Part shown: one piece after another, positions 9,291 through 17,837 of the stretch
How the letters are laid out: the number at the start of each line of letters is the position of its first letter
Position numbering within the stretch: position 1 is the stretch's first letter
The notes under the pieces: model-generated
Seen by the model: the letters and a program-made list of their open reading frames with translations, nothing else
Databases searched by the model: none
What the model was told of the DNA's origin: nothing
Made by a program: the position numbers and the translations under genes
NCBI GenBank assembly: GCA_022450665.1
Contig: JAKUPQ010000006.1
Location: forward strand, 1 to 59,461
Source: Alphaproteobacteria bacterium
GTDB lineage: Bacteria; Pseudomonadota; Alphaproteobacteria; Rickettsiales; VGDC01
DNA length: 59,461 nucleotides
Reading direction: 5' to 3'

Positions 9291-10391
9291 ATGGCACACC
9301 TTATTAAAGGTTCGTCACAGGATGATGTCTTGAGGGGAACCGAACTCGCTGAAGCCATACTAGGCTTTGACGGTGACGATGAAATATATGGTCGCGGTGG
9401 CGATGATACGCTCATTGGCGGCAATGGTAACGATCTTATCAGTGGCGGCGACGATAATGATAAGATCAAAGGCGATGCGGGAGATGACAATCTTCTTGGC
9501 GGAGCTGGCGATGATACCATCAATGGCGGCGAAGGCAACGATATGTTGCGCGGTGGCAGCGGCAACGACACCCTTAAAGGTGACGCTGGCGATGACATCA
9601 TTCTTGGCCAGGACGGTGACGATATGATCTTTGGCGGTGACGGCAATGACAATATTCTCGCTGGCGAAGGCGATGATGTTGCCAATGGTGGTAACGGCGA
9701 CGATAAAATCAAAGGCGGCGCTGGAAACGATCATTTGCTGGGCGCTGAAGGCAACGACACCCTATACGGTGAAGACGGTGCTGACACCCTACGTGGTGGC
9801 GAAGGCAACGACATGATGTATGGCGGTGAAGGCGATGACTTCATGCTTGGCCAAAACGGTGAAGACAAGCTTTACGGCGGCGAAGGTAACGATACCCTTT
9901 CCGGCGGTGACGGAGCTGATATCGTGAATGGTCAGGAAGGCGATGACAAATTGTTCGGCGATGCTGGCAATGATGATATCGCTGGCGGCATGGGCAATGA
10001 CACCCTCGATGGCGGCATGGGCAACGATAAGCTCATTGGCGGCACTGGTGACGATATGCTCAAAGGCGGTGAAGGCCATGACGTGTTGCTTGGACAAGAA
10101 GGTAACGACACCCTCGACGGTGGCGCTGGCTTTGACAAGCTTTACGGCGGCGAAGGTAACGACGTTTTCTATTTTGCAGATACTGCAGGTAAAAACGAAG
10201 TAATCGACTTCAATCTTGCCGAAGACACGCTACATATTCATGACTTCGGTCTGAATGCAGCGGATATTCTTGCTAAAGCATCTGCAGTGGGTGATTCCGC
10301 TGTTGTGTTTACGCTGGATGCCGATACTTCGGTATATCTCGAAGGTGTATCCTTCGACAGCATTGATTCTATTGATCTGATGTTGAGCTAA
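9291..10391 (+). CDS. RTX nonapeptide-repeat protein in the exopolysaccharide locus
   Basis: This 366-residue protein is made almost wholly of Ca-binding RTX nonapeptides of the form GGxGxDxLx. About 30 follow one another without interruption from about residue 23 to 295. A ~70-residue non-repeat tail follows (VIDFNLAEDTLHIHDFG), as in type I secretion substrates. The start follows AAAGGA at good spacing, and there is no Sec signal. A 29-bp exact DNA duplication (9864-9892 and 10134-10162) points to recent expansion inside the repeat array. Its place between nucleotide-sugar genes suggests an extracellular partner of the polymer rather than a toxin, since no enzymatic or acylated domain is visible. 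Function is inferred from repeats and context only. Confidence 0.85.
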   Translation: MAHLIKGSSQDDVLRGTELAEAILGFDGDDEIYGRGGDDTLIGGNGNDLISGGDDNDKIKGDAGDDNLLGGAGDDTINGGEGNDMLRGGSGNDTLKGDAGDDIILGQDGDDMIFGGDGNDNILAGEGDDVANGGNGDDKIKGGAGNDHLLGAEGNDTLYGEDGADTLRGGEGNDMMYGGEGDDFMLGQNGEDKLYGGEGNDTLSGGDGADIVNGQEGDDKLFGDAGNDDIAGGMGNDTLDGGMGNDKLIGGTGDDMLKGGEGHDVLLGQEGNDTLDGGAGFDKLYGGEGNDVFYFADTAGKNEVIDFNLAEDTLHIHDFGLNAADILAKASAVGDSAVVFTLDADTSVYLEGVSFDSIDSIDLMLS

Positions 10392-10403
10392 TAGGCGAAA
10401 TAT

Positions 10404-10445
10404 AAGTGTGAAGGGGTGGCAAACGCCGCTTCCTTCACATTTATA
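10404..10445 (+). terminator. Terminator after the RTX gene
   Basis: GTGAAGG (10408-10414) pairs with CCTTCAC (10432-10438), with an inner GGC/GCC stem, followed by ATTTATAT. It lies 17 bases after the RTX stop codon. The T tract is interrupted, so some read-through into ugd is possible. Confidence 0.6.
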
Positions 10446-10506
10446 TATTATATAAATGTAAAAAATTAAAGACAGCCATGTGCTGCAACGTGTTAAGGGC
10501 GAAACA

Positions 10507-11853
10507 ATGAAAATTACCGTGGTAGGAACAGGTTATGTAGGTTTAGTAAGCGGCACTTGTCTGGCTGAAGTCGGGCATGAAGTTACCTGTGTGGATAATG
10601 TAGAACAAAAAGTAACAAACCTTAAACAAGGCATTATTCCAATTTACGAGCCGGGCTTGGACGAATTAGTAATTAATAACGCTAAGGCTGGAAGATTGCA
10701 TTTCACTACCGATTTTAAAGCGGCCATGAAAACTGCCGATATTATAATGATAGCCGTGGGTACGCCATGCCGCTCTAACGATGGCTGTGCAGACCTGCGC
10801 TTTGTCTATGGCGTAGCGCAAGAAATTGCCGAATCACTCGATCATTATGCCGTTATTGTAACAAAATCTACTGTGCCAGCAGGTACTGGTCATGAGATTG
10901 CGCGTATAATTAAAGAACAAAATCCTGATGCCGAGTTTGATATTGCCTCTAATCCGGAATTTCTGCGTGAAGGCAATGCTATCGTAGATTTCATGGAGCC
11001 GGATCGCGTTGTGGTAGGCACAGAAACCGATAAAGCCCGTGAAGTAATGACACAGCTTTATGCGCCATTTTCCGAAAAAGGCTATTCGGTATTGCATACC
11101 GACATTATTTCGTCAGAGCTTATTAAATATGCTGCCAATACATTTTTGGCTACCAAAGTAAGCTTTATTAATGAAATGGCTGATTTATGCGAAAAAATTG
11201 GTGGAAACGTGCAGGATATTGCCAATGGTATGGGAATGGATAGCCGCATTGGCCACAAATTCCTTCAACCAGGCCCAGGCTATGGCGGATCATGCTTCCC
11301 TAAGGATACACTCGCAATGGTAAATATTGGGGAGCGAGTGCTTAGCCAAACCACCATTGTAGAAGCGGTGATAGCAATTAACCGTGCCCGCCCGCATCGC
11401 ATGGTGGCTAAAATTGCCAATGCGGTTAAAGAAGATTTACGCGGAAAAACTGTTGCATTACTTGGATTAACGTTCAAGCCCGACACTGATGACGTGCGCG
11501 ACAGCACCGCATTGATTATTGCTGAAGAGCTCGTTCGTGCAGGCGCTAAAGTAGTGGCATATGATCCGCAAGGTATGGAAGAAGCCGAAAAATCCATCGG
11601 TAATATTATTACTTACGCCAATAACAAAGAAGAAGCATTGCAAAATGCCGACGTTATGGTATTGGCTACCGAGTGGAAAGAGTTTTGCGAATTAACCCCG
11701 CAAAATCTCAAATCTGTATTAAAGCAGCCTGTCGTTGTAGATTTGCGTAATGTGTTTGATCCAGCAGAAATGGAAGCGCAGGGCTTTACCTATCATTCCG
11801 TTGGGCGCCCTGCAGTGGATGCATATATAGCACAAGCAGCCGTGGCAGCGTAA
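10507..11853 (+). CDS. ugd: UDP-glucose 6-dehydrogenase
   Basis: It oxidises UDP-glucose to UDP-glucuronate with two NAD+, supplying an acidic sugar for the polymer. At 448 residues it has the usual length. The N-terminal Rossmann motif is ITVVGTGYVGLVSG. The catalytic cysteine lies in PGYGGSCFPKDT (about residue 262), and the C-terminal domain carries LTFKPDTDDVRDS. The ATG at 10507 is chosen over an upstream ATG at 10480 because the glycine-rich motif begins directly and an AAGGGCG ribosome site precedes it. It lies between the RTX gene and the Wzc-type kinase. In other bacteria the Wzc-type tyrosine kinase is known to phosphorylate Ugd, which makes the adjacency meaningful. Confidence 0.95.
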   Translation: MKITVVGTGYVGLVSGTCLAEVGHEVTCVDNVEQKVTNLKQGIIPIYEPGLDELVINNAKAGRLHFTTDFKAAMKTADIIMIAVGTPCRSNDGCADLRFVYGVAQEIAESLDHYAVIVTKSTVPAGTGHEIARIIKEQNPDAEFDIASNPEFLREGNAIVDFMEPDRVVVGTETDKAREVMTQLYAPFSEKGYSVLHTDIISSELIKYAANTFLATKVSFINEMADLCEKIGGNVQDIANGMGMDSRIGHKFLQPGPGYGGSCFPKDTLAMVNIGERVLSQTTIVEAVIAINRARPHRMVAKIANAVKEDLRGKTVALLGLTFKPDTDDVRDSTALIIAEELVRAGAKVVAYDPQGMEEAEKSIGNIITYANNKEEALQNADVMVLATEWKEFCELTPQNLKSVLKQPVVVDLRNVFDPAEMEAQGFTYHSVGRPAVDAYIAQAAVAA

Positions 11854-11884
11854 TTTAAAAATAATAATAAAAAAGTGATTACTC

Positions 11885-13963
11885 ATGGAAAATCTTCCTG
11901 ATATCAAAGACATTGCCTATGCGCTATGGCGTAGAAAGTGGCTCTTACTTTCTATTATGTTTGTGCCAATTATCATTGGTTTCTTTGTTATATCCAGTCT
12001 GCCGGCTAAATATACGGCAGCGGCGGCTTTGCTGATCGAAAAGCAGGAGCTGAAACTGGCGAATTTTGAAGATGCACTTGCAGGGCCAAAATTTAGCGAA
12101 GAAACCATTCAAACTGAAATTGGTGTAATTAAATCGCAGGCACTGGCTCTAAAAACCATTGAAGAAGCAAACTTAATGGATGAACCGGAATTTACTGATA
12201 TCAAAAAATCCGCTGGAGATTCGGCTGTAAGCAAACAGAAATATGTCGATAGGTTTATGCGTAATCTCGACGTTTCGGCATTAGGTGGCTCTCATGTGGT
12301 CAACCTTGCCTACCGTTCTGAAAACCCGGAGCTAGCCGCTAAAATTGCCAATATGCACACGCGCAACTATATAGAGTATAATAAGCAGACCATGGCGGCG
12401 CGCTCTCAGGCACTGTATAAGTGGCTTTCGAAGCAAGTGGTGGAATTGAAGCAGGAAACCACAGAGAAAGCACAAAAGGTACAACAATACCGAGCTAAAC
12501 ACGGGCTGGTAATGGGTAAAGGGGCCGAGGAACTGATTTATCAACAGATTTCTGATACATCGGCATTGCTTACACCGTTGGAAACGCGGCGTTTAGAGTT
12601 GGAAGCACGGCAGGAAACAATAGACCGCTTGCGTAAAGAGGGGCGCAGTGGATCGCTGAGTCAGGTAATATCTTCTCCGCTTATACAAGACCTCAAATCG
12701 CAACAGGCATTAGCAGAGCAGCAGATGCAAACCCTGCGTTCTGATTATGGGGCGCGTCACCCCAAAATGCTGGCAGCGCAAAATGAAGTGAGAGGTTATC
12801 AGGCGAAGATTAATAATGAAATCGCCATGATTGTGGATTCTACCAGCAGCGAGCTTTCTACGGTGCGCAAGCAGGAAAATCTGCTTAATTCACGAATGCA
12901 GCAATTACAGAAAAAAGCTGATGCTTCCCGTGGGGATCAAGTAGTATTAAATACGCTGGAAAATGAATTGGTTGCGAGTCGCAATGCGCTTAATAATGCT
13001 TTGGTACGCTTAGAGGATGTTAAGGCGCAGGCAAGCCTGAGCCGCTCAAACGCTGAAGTAGTGGCATGGGCTAATCCTCCTATCGACCCCTCTGAGCCCA
13101 ATAAAATATTATTATTCGCCGTAGTTATCGTGCTATCCACAGGTTTGGCGCTAATGGCTGTATTTTTAGTGGAGATATTCCAAAAAGGATTTAACAGCTT
13201 ACAGGAAGTCAAAGCTAGCACAGGGCGTACGCCTCTTGGTATTATCCCTTATGTACGCAACATTAAACCGTATGAAATGGTTAGCAGTTATTCAATTTTT
13301 AGTGACGCCATTAAGAAAATATACATGTATGGGCTTATGAAAAAGCTTAAAGAGGAAAATGGCCAAGCGGTATTAATTGCATCGGCACAGCCAAATGAGG
13401 GTAAAAGTACGGTTGCTATGTCGCTTGCTTATTATATGGCGACGATTGGTAAAAAAGTGCTGGTAGTTGATACTGATATTAATCGTCCGTCAATTCATGC
13501 AATGGCTAAAACCCAGCTTCGTCGTGGCTTTTCAGATCTGATGACCGACAATATCTCGCTTTCTGACGTCACCTATAGGGATGGCACAGGTAAGCTTGAC
13601 ATCATTACCGCCGGAAGCACTAAAATGCTGTCGCCTGATTTATGGCATTCCGAACGTAATATGGCACTCATTAAAGAAATGAAATCTAAATATGATGTTA
13701 TTTTATTCGATTCGCCACCATTGCTTGCGCTGGCAGATGCAGCCGCCATGGCCGCGTTGATGGATGAAGTGATTGTGGTAGCCCATTGGGCAAAAACATC
13801 CAAAAAGAAGGTTGCTCATATTATCGAGCAGATTGAGGCGCTTTCAAAACCCATTCTGGGAGTGGTGCTGTCTAAGGTGAAAATTCACCAATACGCCACT
13901 TATGATTATGGCGATGCCGGAGTATATTATGGCGCCAATGCCCGTTATTACGGTGCAAAGTAA
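11885..13963 (+). CDS. wzc: Polysaccharide co-polymerase / BY-type tyrosine kinase (Wzc-like)
   Basis: This 692-residue inner-membrane protein controls chain length and export. A Wzz domain with a first membrane helix (about residues 17-38) and a periplasmic coiled-coil part precedes a second membrane helix near 405-425. A cytoplasmic BY-kinase follows. Walker A is QPNEGKSTVAMS, Walker A' is VLVVDTDINRPS and Walker B is DVILFDSPP. The C-terminus carries a tyrosine cluster (YATYDYGDAGVYYG, then a further YY), the autophosphorylation region in this family. It is a fused co-polymerase plus kinase of the proteobacterial type. A terminator follows directly, so ugd-wzc ends a transcription unit. 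Confidence 0.92.
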   Translation: MENLPDIKDIAYALWRRKWLLLSIMFVPIIIGFFVISSLPAKYTAAAALLIEKQELKLANFEDALAGPKFSEETIQTEIGVIKSQALALKTIEEANLMDEPEFTDIKKSAGDSAVSKQKYVDRFMRNLDVSALGGSHVVNLAYRSENPELAAKIANMHTRNYIEYNKQTMAARSQALYKWLSKQVVELKQETTEKAQKVQQYRAKHGLVMGKGAEELIYQQISDTSALLTPLETRRLELEARQETIDRLRKEGRSGSLSQVISSPLIQDLKSQQALAEQQMQTLRSDYGARHPKMLAAQNEVRGYQAKINNEIAMIVDSTSSELSTVRKQENLLNSRMQQLQKKADASRGDQVVLNTLENELVASRNALNNALVRLEDVKAQASLSRSNAEVVAWANPPIDPSEPNKILLFAVVIVLSTGLALMAVFLVEIFQKGFNSLQEVKASTGRTPLGIIPYVRNIKPYEMVSSYSIFSDAIKKIYMYGLMKKLKEENGQAVLIASAQPNEGKSTVAMSLAYYMATIGKKVLVVDTDINRPSIHAMAKTQLRRGFSDLMTDNISLSDVTYRDGTGKLDIITAGSTKMLSPDLWHSERNMALIKEMKSKYDVILFDSPPLLALADAAAMAALMDEVIVVAHWAKTSKKKVAHIIEQIEALSKPILGVVLSKVKIHQYATYDYGDAGVYYGANARYYGAK

Positions 13964-13994
13964 CGCTAAGCAACCCATCTGTGGTGCATAACGA

Positions 13995-14049
13995 AATTAT
14001 GGCAGGAATTAAGAATGCTCTTCCCACATTCTTTTTTTCTGCCATAAGA
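13995..14049 (+). terminator. Nested-stem terminator after wzc
   Basis: TTATGGCAG (13997-14005) pairs with CTGCCATAA (14039-14047), and AAGAATG (14011-14017) pairs with CATTCTT (14027-14033) inside it. A run of seven T lies at 14032-14038. The inner stem followed by T7 is a standard intrinsic terminator; the outer stem makes the structure unusually long. Confidence 0.7.
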
Positions 14050-14107
14050 CCTTTTTACATATTTACTAACAAATCTTATGGGTAATTTATCTGTAATATA
14101 TTAACAA

Positions 14108-14137
14108 TTGCTCAAGCATAGCATTGCTTGCTATAAA
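14108..14137 (+). promoter_or_regulatory. Candidate promoter with an inverted repeat between -35 and -10
   Basis: TTGCTC (14108-14113) and TATAAA (14132-14137) are 18 bases apart, upstream of the gene at 14164. The spacer holds a perfect inverted repeat, CAAGCA-N6-TGCTTG (14113-14130). A palindrome at this position is typical of repressor operators. No regulator gene lies next to it. Confidence 0.4.
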
Positions 14138-14163
14138 ATACATACCCAACGAAGGAGCCAGCT

Positions 14164-15087
14164 ATGTCTGAGCATGTAGCAATTTGTATTATTACCTACC
14201 GCCGCCCAGAAGGATTAACAAAGCTTTTAGCTTCGTTGGCGCAATTAAAATTTGAATCTATCGAGCAGCCAGAAATGACTGTGGTAATCGTGGATAATGA
14301 TGCAGAGGGCAGTTCACGTAAAGTGTTGTCTACTTTATCCGAAGATGCACCATGGGCATTGCATTATACGGTAGAAAAAGAACAAGGCATTCCTTTCGCA
14401 CGTAACCGCTGCCTGGATATAGCGATGGAACTGCAGGCCGACCATATCGCATTTATAGACGATGATGAATATTGCGCGCCAAACTGGATAGAGCAATTGT
14501 TGCTGCAAAAACGCGATACCGGCGCTGATGTGGTATGGGGGCCAGTAACTCCAGTATTTGAAGGTGAAATTCCAAAATGGATGGAGCAAGGCAAGTTTTT
14601 TACCCGCCAGCAATACCCCAATGGCGCGGTATTGCAAGCGGCTGCCACTAATAACGTATTGTTTTCAAGTTATATGGTGCGCGATCGCCGTTTGCGCTTC
14701 AACACCGCCATGCGCTACACCGGCGGTACCGATCATTTGTTTTTTTCCAAAGCTGCACAGTTGGGTTATGACATTGTGTGGGCTGAAAACGCAGTGGTAT
14801 GGGAAGATACTCCATCCAGCCGCACGACTGAGAAATGGTTGTGTAAGCGCTATTTGCGACAAGGCAACACCCATAGTCTCACCGAAATGCAGTTAAAGAA
14901 AGGCATGGCGACCAAGCTACGCCTTTTTGCGCAAGGATGTTTACGGGTTACATTAGGTGCGGTAAGTTACCCGCTAACGTTTTTCACGCCTAAGTCGCAA
15001 AGCATGAAAATCAAAAAAGCATTATTTCGTGGTGCGGGCATGTTGAGCGCGCTTTTCAATTACAATTATCAAGAATATAAAGCGTAA
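14164..15087 (+). CDS. Family 2 glycosyltransferase
   Basis: This 307-residue GT-A fold enzyme would add a sugar to the lipid-linked repeat unit at the inner membrane. The N-terminal motif is AICIITYRRPEGLTKLL. An acidic metal/nucleotide-sugar site appears as FIDDDEYCAPNW near residue 100. An RYTGGTDHLFF segment matches the usual ED-type acceptor/catalytic motif region near residue 185. Start: AAGGAGCC lies eight bases upstream of the ATG. It is the first gene of a unit running through the acyltransferase, the beta-barrel and the Wza-like gene, with gaps of only 20-30 bases. Donor and linkage cannot be told from sequence. Confidence 0.85.
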   Translation: MSEHVAICIITYRRPEGLTKLLASLAQLKFESIEQPEMTVVIVDNDAEGSSRKVLSTLSEDAPWALHYTVEKEQGIPFARNRCLDIAMELQADHIAFIDDDEYCAPNWIEQLLLQKRDTGADVVWGPVTPVFEGEIPKWMEQGKFFTRQQYPNGAVLQAAATNNVLFSSYMVRDRRLRFNTAMRYTGGTDHLFFSKAAQLGYDIVWAENAVVWEDTPSSRTTEKWLCKRYLRQGNTHSLTEMQLKKGMATKLRLFAQGCLRVTLGAVSYPLTFFTPKSQSMKIKKALFRGAGMLSALFNYNYQEYKA

Positions 15088-15116
15088 AACCGCTCTATAT
15101 CTTCAAGAGTCTTCCC

Positions 15117-15806
15117 ATGATTCGCTCTTTATATATCCGGCTTTTAAAAAAAGCGGGAAAAACCTATCAGCCAGACCCCAAAGTTCCTACCAGTGTATTG
15201 CTAGGAGAGATATTTGCGCGGTCTATTATGCTATTACGCGGTGTATTGCGCTGCCATAGCAAGGCATTTTTAGGTAAATCAATAACAATTCGCGGCAAAA
15301 AATTTCTTAAACTTGGGCGCTTTACAACCCTATGTAATAATGTTTATATTGACGCGGTTTCGCAAAATGGGGTCACCATCGGGGATCGTACCAAGATTGG
15401 TGCATATACTCAAATTGGCTGTACAAACCACTTTGCAACGCTTGGTAAAGGCGTGCAAATTGGTAAAGACAGTGGTCTTGGCCAGTTCTCATTTATCGGA
15501 GCCGCAGGTGGCGTGACGATTGGCGATAATGTTGTTATGGGACAATATGTTTCCTTTCATGCCCAGCAACATGTATTCGATGATCCGGCGAAACCCATCC
15601 GAGAACAAGGGGTTAGTGCCGAAGGCATCACGCTGGAATCGGATATATGGGTGGGGGCTAAGGCCACTTTTCTGGATGGCGCATATATTGGGCGTCATTC
15701 GGTTGTCGCGGCGGGAGCCGTAGTGCGTGGAAAATTTCCACCGGGTAGTGTGATTGGGGGCGTGCCCGCCAAAATCATTAAAACACTGCCGCTGGTGGAG
15801 AGTTAA
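15117..15806 (+). CDS. Hexapeptide-repeat (left-handed beta-helix) acyltransferase
   Basis: This 229-residue protein resembles WcaF-type O-acetyltransferases that decorate exopolysaccharide with acetyl groups. Hexapeptide repeats of the [LIV]-G-x4 type run from about residue 55 to 215 (VTIGDRTKIGAYTQIG, VTIGDNVVMGQYVSFH). The pattern closes with IGGVPAKIIK, the usual end of this fold. A histidine-containing stretch (SFHAQQHVF, near residue 145) would be the active-site region. It lies between a GT2 and the outer-membrane barrel gene, so it probably modifies the same polymer. The acyl group and target sugar are not predictable. Confidence 0.85.
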   Translation: MIRSLYIRLLKKAGKTYQPDPKVPTSVLLGEIFARSIMLLRGVLRCHSKAFLGKSITIRGKKFLKLGRFTTLCNNVYIDAVSQNGVTIGDRTKIGAYTQIGCTNHFATLGKGVQIGKDSGLGQFSFIGAAGGVTIGDNVVMGQYVSFHAQQHVFDDPAKPIREQGVSAEGITLESDIWVGAKATFLDGAYIGRHSVVAAGAVVRGKFPPGSVIGGVPAKIIKTLPLVES

Positions 15807-15831
15807 TATAATTTGCCAATAGGGGCTGTAC

Positions 15832-17085
15832 ATGATTTCAACTCGTCGCTTCATCACCGTAGCTGCATTCGCACTCACCAGCACAGGGTTAACCCATACC
15901 GCATATGCGCAATATGTGCCGGAAGAGCAAGACGTTATTAGCGTTAGCGAGCAACGTATTCCAGAATACGAGCCAGATGGTATGCGCTTTGGGCAGTTTG
16001 AATTTCTTCCTGCCATCGAAATTGAAGAAAAATATGACGATAATATCTATCGCACATCCAATAACGAAGAGTCTGATTTTATAACCCGTGTGAAGCCCAG
16101 TGCATTGATGCAATCTGATTGGAAAAACCATCAATTGCAATTTGTCGCTTTAGGGGATTTTGGATTTTATCAGGATAACGATACTGAAGATTACGAAGAT
16201 TATACGCTGCAGCTTAAAGGCCGTTACGATATTCTTTATGACACCTATTTTCATGGTACCTTGCGCCATAACCATCTGCACGAAGACCGCAGCTCACCCA
16301 ATGAGGCCAATGGCGCTGAACCAACCGAATTAGATGTGAATACGGCAAAGATTGGATTTACCCGCGAATTAGCTAGACTCAAGCTTTTCACACATGCGCA
16401 GTTCCAGCAATTGGAGTTTGATGACGCATTTGCAAATGGCGTAGCCATTAATAATGATGATCGCAACCGCGACCAACAAGAATATCAGATAATGTTATCG
16501 TATGAATTTCAACCTAATTATGACATTTTTACACGCTATACCTATAATATCCGCGAGTATGATTCAACAGGTGCTACCAATCGTGATTCCACAGGTAATC
16601 AAATTGAGGTTGGAACGTCTGTAGATATCAGCGGGAAAGCAAAAGGTGAAATCTATGCGGGTTATCTGAATCAGGATTATGATCAGTTTGATAACGTTGA
16701 TGAAATCACTTATGGCGGTGAATTGCTATGGAATGTCACAGGGTTGACTTCTATCAAAGGTCTGGTAGAGCGTGAAGTGCGTGAAACTACCGTGGCAAAC
16801 GCTTCCTCATTTTTGCGTACTCGGTATCGCGTAGGTGCAGAACATGCATTTATGGAAAATCTCTTGGTTGTGAGTCATCTGCAATATATTGAAGATGAGT
16901 TCGAAACTACAGGTGGTACCGGACGTGACGATGAATATTATGGTGCGGGTGCAGGTATGAAATATACTTTCCGTCCCGGGCTTGCAGCGAATCTTGGCTA
17001 TGATTATATCGAGCGCGATTCTACGGTGGCCGCTGAAAATTATGATAACAATGTTGTAAGTGTGTCGCTTTCCTACGCTTACTAA
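15832..17085 (+). CDS. Outer-membrane beta-barrel protein of the exopolysaccharide locus
   Basis: This 417-residue exported protein has a signal peptide (about residues 1-26, ending in an AYA-Q type site). A long series of alternating amphipathic strands rich in Tyr, Asp and Arg follows, ending in an aromatic terminus (SLSYAY) as in outer-membrane barrels. It resembles the BBP2_2 type of beta-barrel proteins common in alphaproteobacterial exopolysaccharide loci. It is followed after 20 bases by a short Wza-like lipoprotein that lacks its own outer-membrane segment. This suggests the barrel forms the outer-membrane pore for the polymer. That role is inference; the barrel fold itself is well supported. 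Confidence 0.82.
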   Translation: MISTRRFITVAAFALTSTGLTHTAYAQYVPEEQDVISVSEQRIPEYEPDGMRFGQFEFLPAIEIEEKYDDNIYRTSNNEESDFITRVKPSALMQSDWKNHQLQFVALGDFGFYQDNDTEDYEDYTLQLKGRYDILYDTYFHGTLRHNHLHEDRSSPNEANGAEPTELDVNTAKIGFTRELARLKLFTHAQFQQLEFDDAFANGVAINNDDRNRDQQEYQIMLSYEFQPNYDIFTRYTYNIREYDSTGATNRDSTGNQIEVGTSVDISGKAKGEIYAGYLNQDYDQFDNVDEITYGGELLWNVTGLTSIKGLVEREVRETTVANASSFLRTRYRVGAEHAFMENLLVVSHLQYIEDEFETTGGTGRDDEYYGAGAGMKYTFRPGLAANLGYDYIERDSTVAAENYDNNVVSVSLSYAY

Positions 17086-17105
17086 CACAATGTAGGTTTA
17101 GCAAA

Positions 17106-17780
17106 ATGACATTAAAAAACACTTCTTCCCTGTTTATTTGCCTGATGGCAACCGCGATAGGTGTGTCGGCATGCGGCGGCACACCTGCCCAAGATTCTCC
17201 TTCAATGATGGAATCTCGCCATACTTCATGGAACAAAACGTCGCATAATGCCGCATTAGCCCCTGCGCAAAAAGTTGCGCCATCAAAAATTCCTGCACAA
17301 AAACTGGCAGCACTGGCCAATGATAACCCTACTTTGAATGTGGGCGATGCAGTAAAGGTTACTACTTTTGGCCATGAAGATCTTTCGGGTGAGTTTAAAG
17401 TAGAAAGCAACGGCACCATTAATCTTCCACTCGTAGGCAATATTAAAGCTACCGGCAGAACGAAAGAACAATTGGAATATGCGATACGCAAAAAGCTCTC
17501 AAATGGGTATTTAGTAGATCCAAAGGTATCGGTAGAAGTGGCAAACTTCCGGCAATTTTACATCGTGGGCGAAGTGCAGGAGCCGGGGGCATATGATTAT
17601 GTTCCATCGTTGAATGTATTAAAGGCAGTTGCCATTGCCGGCGGTTTCAACCGTCGCGCCGTAACCGATGACTTCAAAATCATGCGCCGTGAAAATGGTG
17701 CAGAAAAACAATTAGTTGCCAATGAGGAAAGCTTGGTTTTGCCGGGTGATACTGTGCGCGTAGAAGAGCGCTTTTTCTAA
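17106..17780 (+). CDS. Polysaccharide export lipoprotein (short Wza-type OPX protein)
   Basis: This 224-residue lipoprotein has a lipobox GVSAC at about residues 19-23. A Poly_export domain follows (LNVGDAVKVTTFGHEDLSGEF, split here by eye into LNVGDAVKV and HEDLSGEF), then one SLBB domain (FYIVGEVQEPGAYDYVP near residue 155). Full-length Wza is about 380 residues with several SLBB-like domains and a C-terminal helix that crosses the outer membrane. Here both the extra domains and that helix are missing. It therefore belongs to the short OPX class, which is expected to need a separate beta-barrel, and one lies directly upstream. It is the last gene of its unit. Confidence 0.9.
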   Translation: MTLKNTSSLFICLMATAIGVSACGGTPAQDSPSMMESRHTSWNKTSHNAALAPAQKVAPSKIPAQKLAALANDNPTLNVGDAVKVTTFGHEDLSGEFKVESNGTINLPLVGNIKATGRTKEQLEYAIRKKLSNGYLVDPKVSVEVANFRQFYIVGEVQEPGAYDYVPSLNVLKAVAIAGGFNRRAVTDDFKIMRRENGAEKQLVANEESLVLPGDTVRVEERFF

Positions 17781-17796
17781 GCCCATACAAAGCACT

Positions 17797-17837
17797 TTTA
17801 AAAAGCTGAGTGTCCTGACAGACATTCAGCTTTTTTT
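17797..17837. terminator. Bidirectional terminator between convergent export and polymerase genes
   Basis: AAAAGCTGA (17801-17809) pairs with TTCAGCTTTT (17825-17834), with an inner TGTC/GACA stem, followed by a T run on the plus strand and preceded by an A-rich stretch that serves the minus strand. It sits between the Wza-like stop codon and the Wzy stop codon. Confidence 0.75.

Noticed and set aside
9291-10162. Possible CRISPR or satellite array
   Set aside because: The repeat period is 9 codons, is coding throughout, and is explained by RTX nonapeptides; there are no spacers.
9367-10203. Long open frames in other frames and on the opposite strand over the RTX gene
   Set aside because: They are a by-product of the 27-base nonapeptide periodicity; they have low-complexity translations and no start signals.
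15489-16016. 175-codon minus-strand frame across the acyltransferase and barrel genes
   Set aside because: It is antisense to two well-supported genes and has no start signal or recognisable domain.
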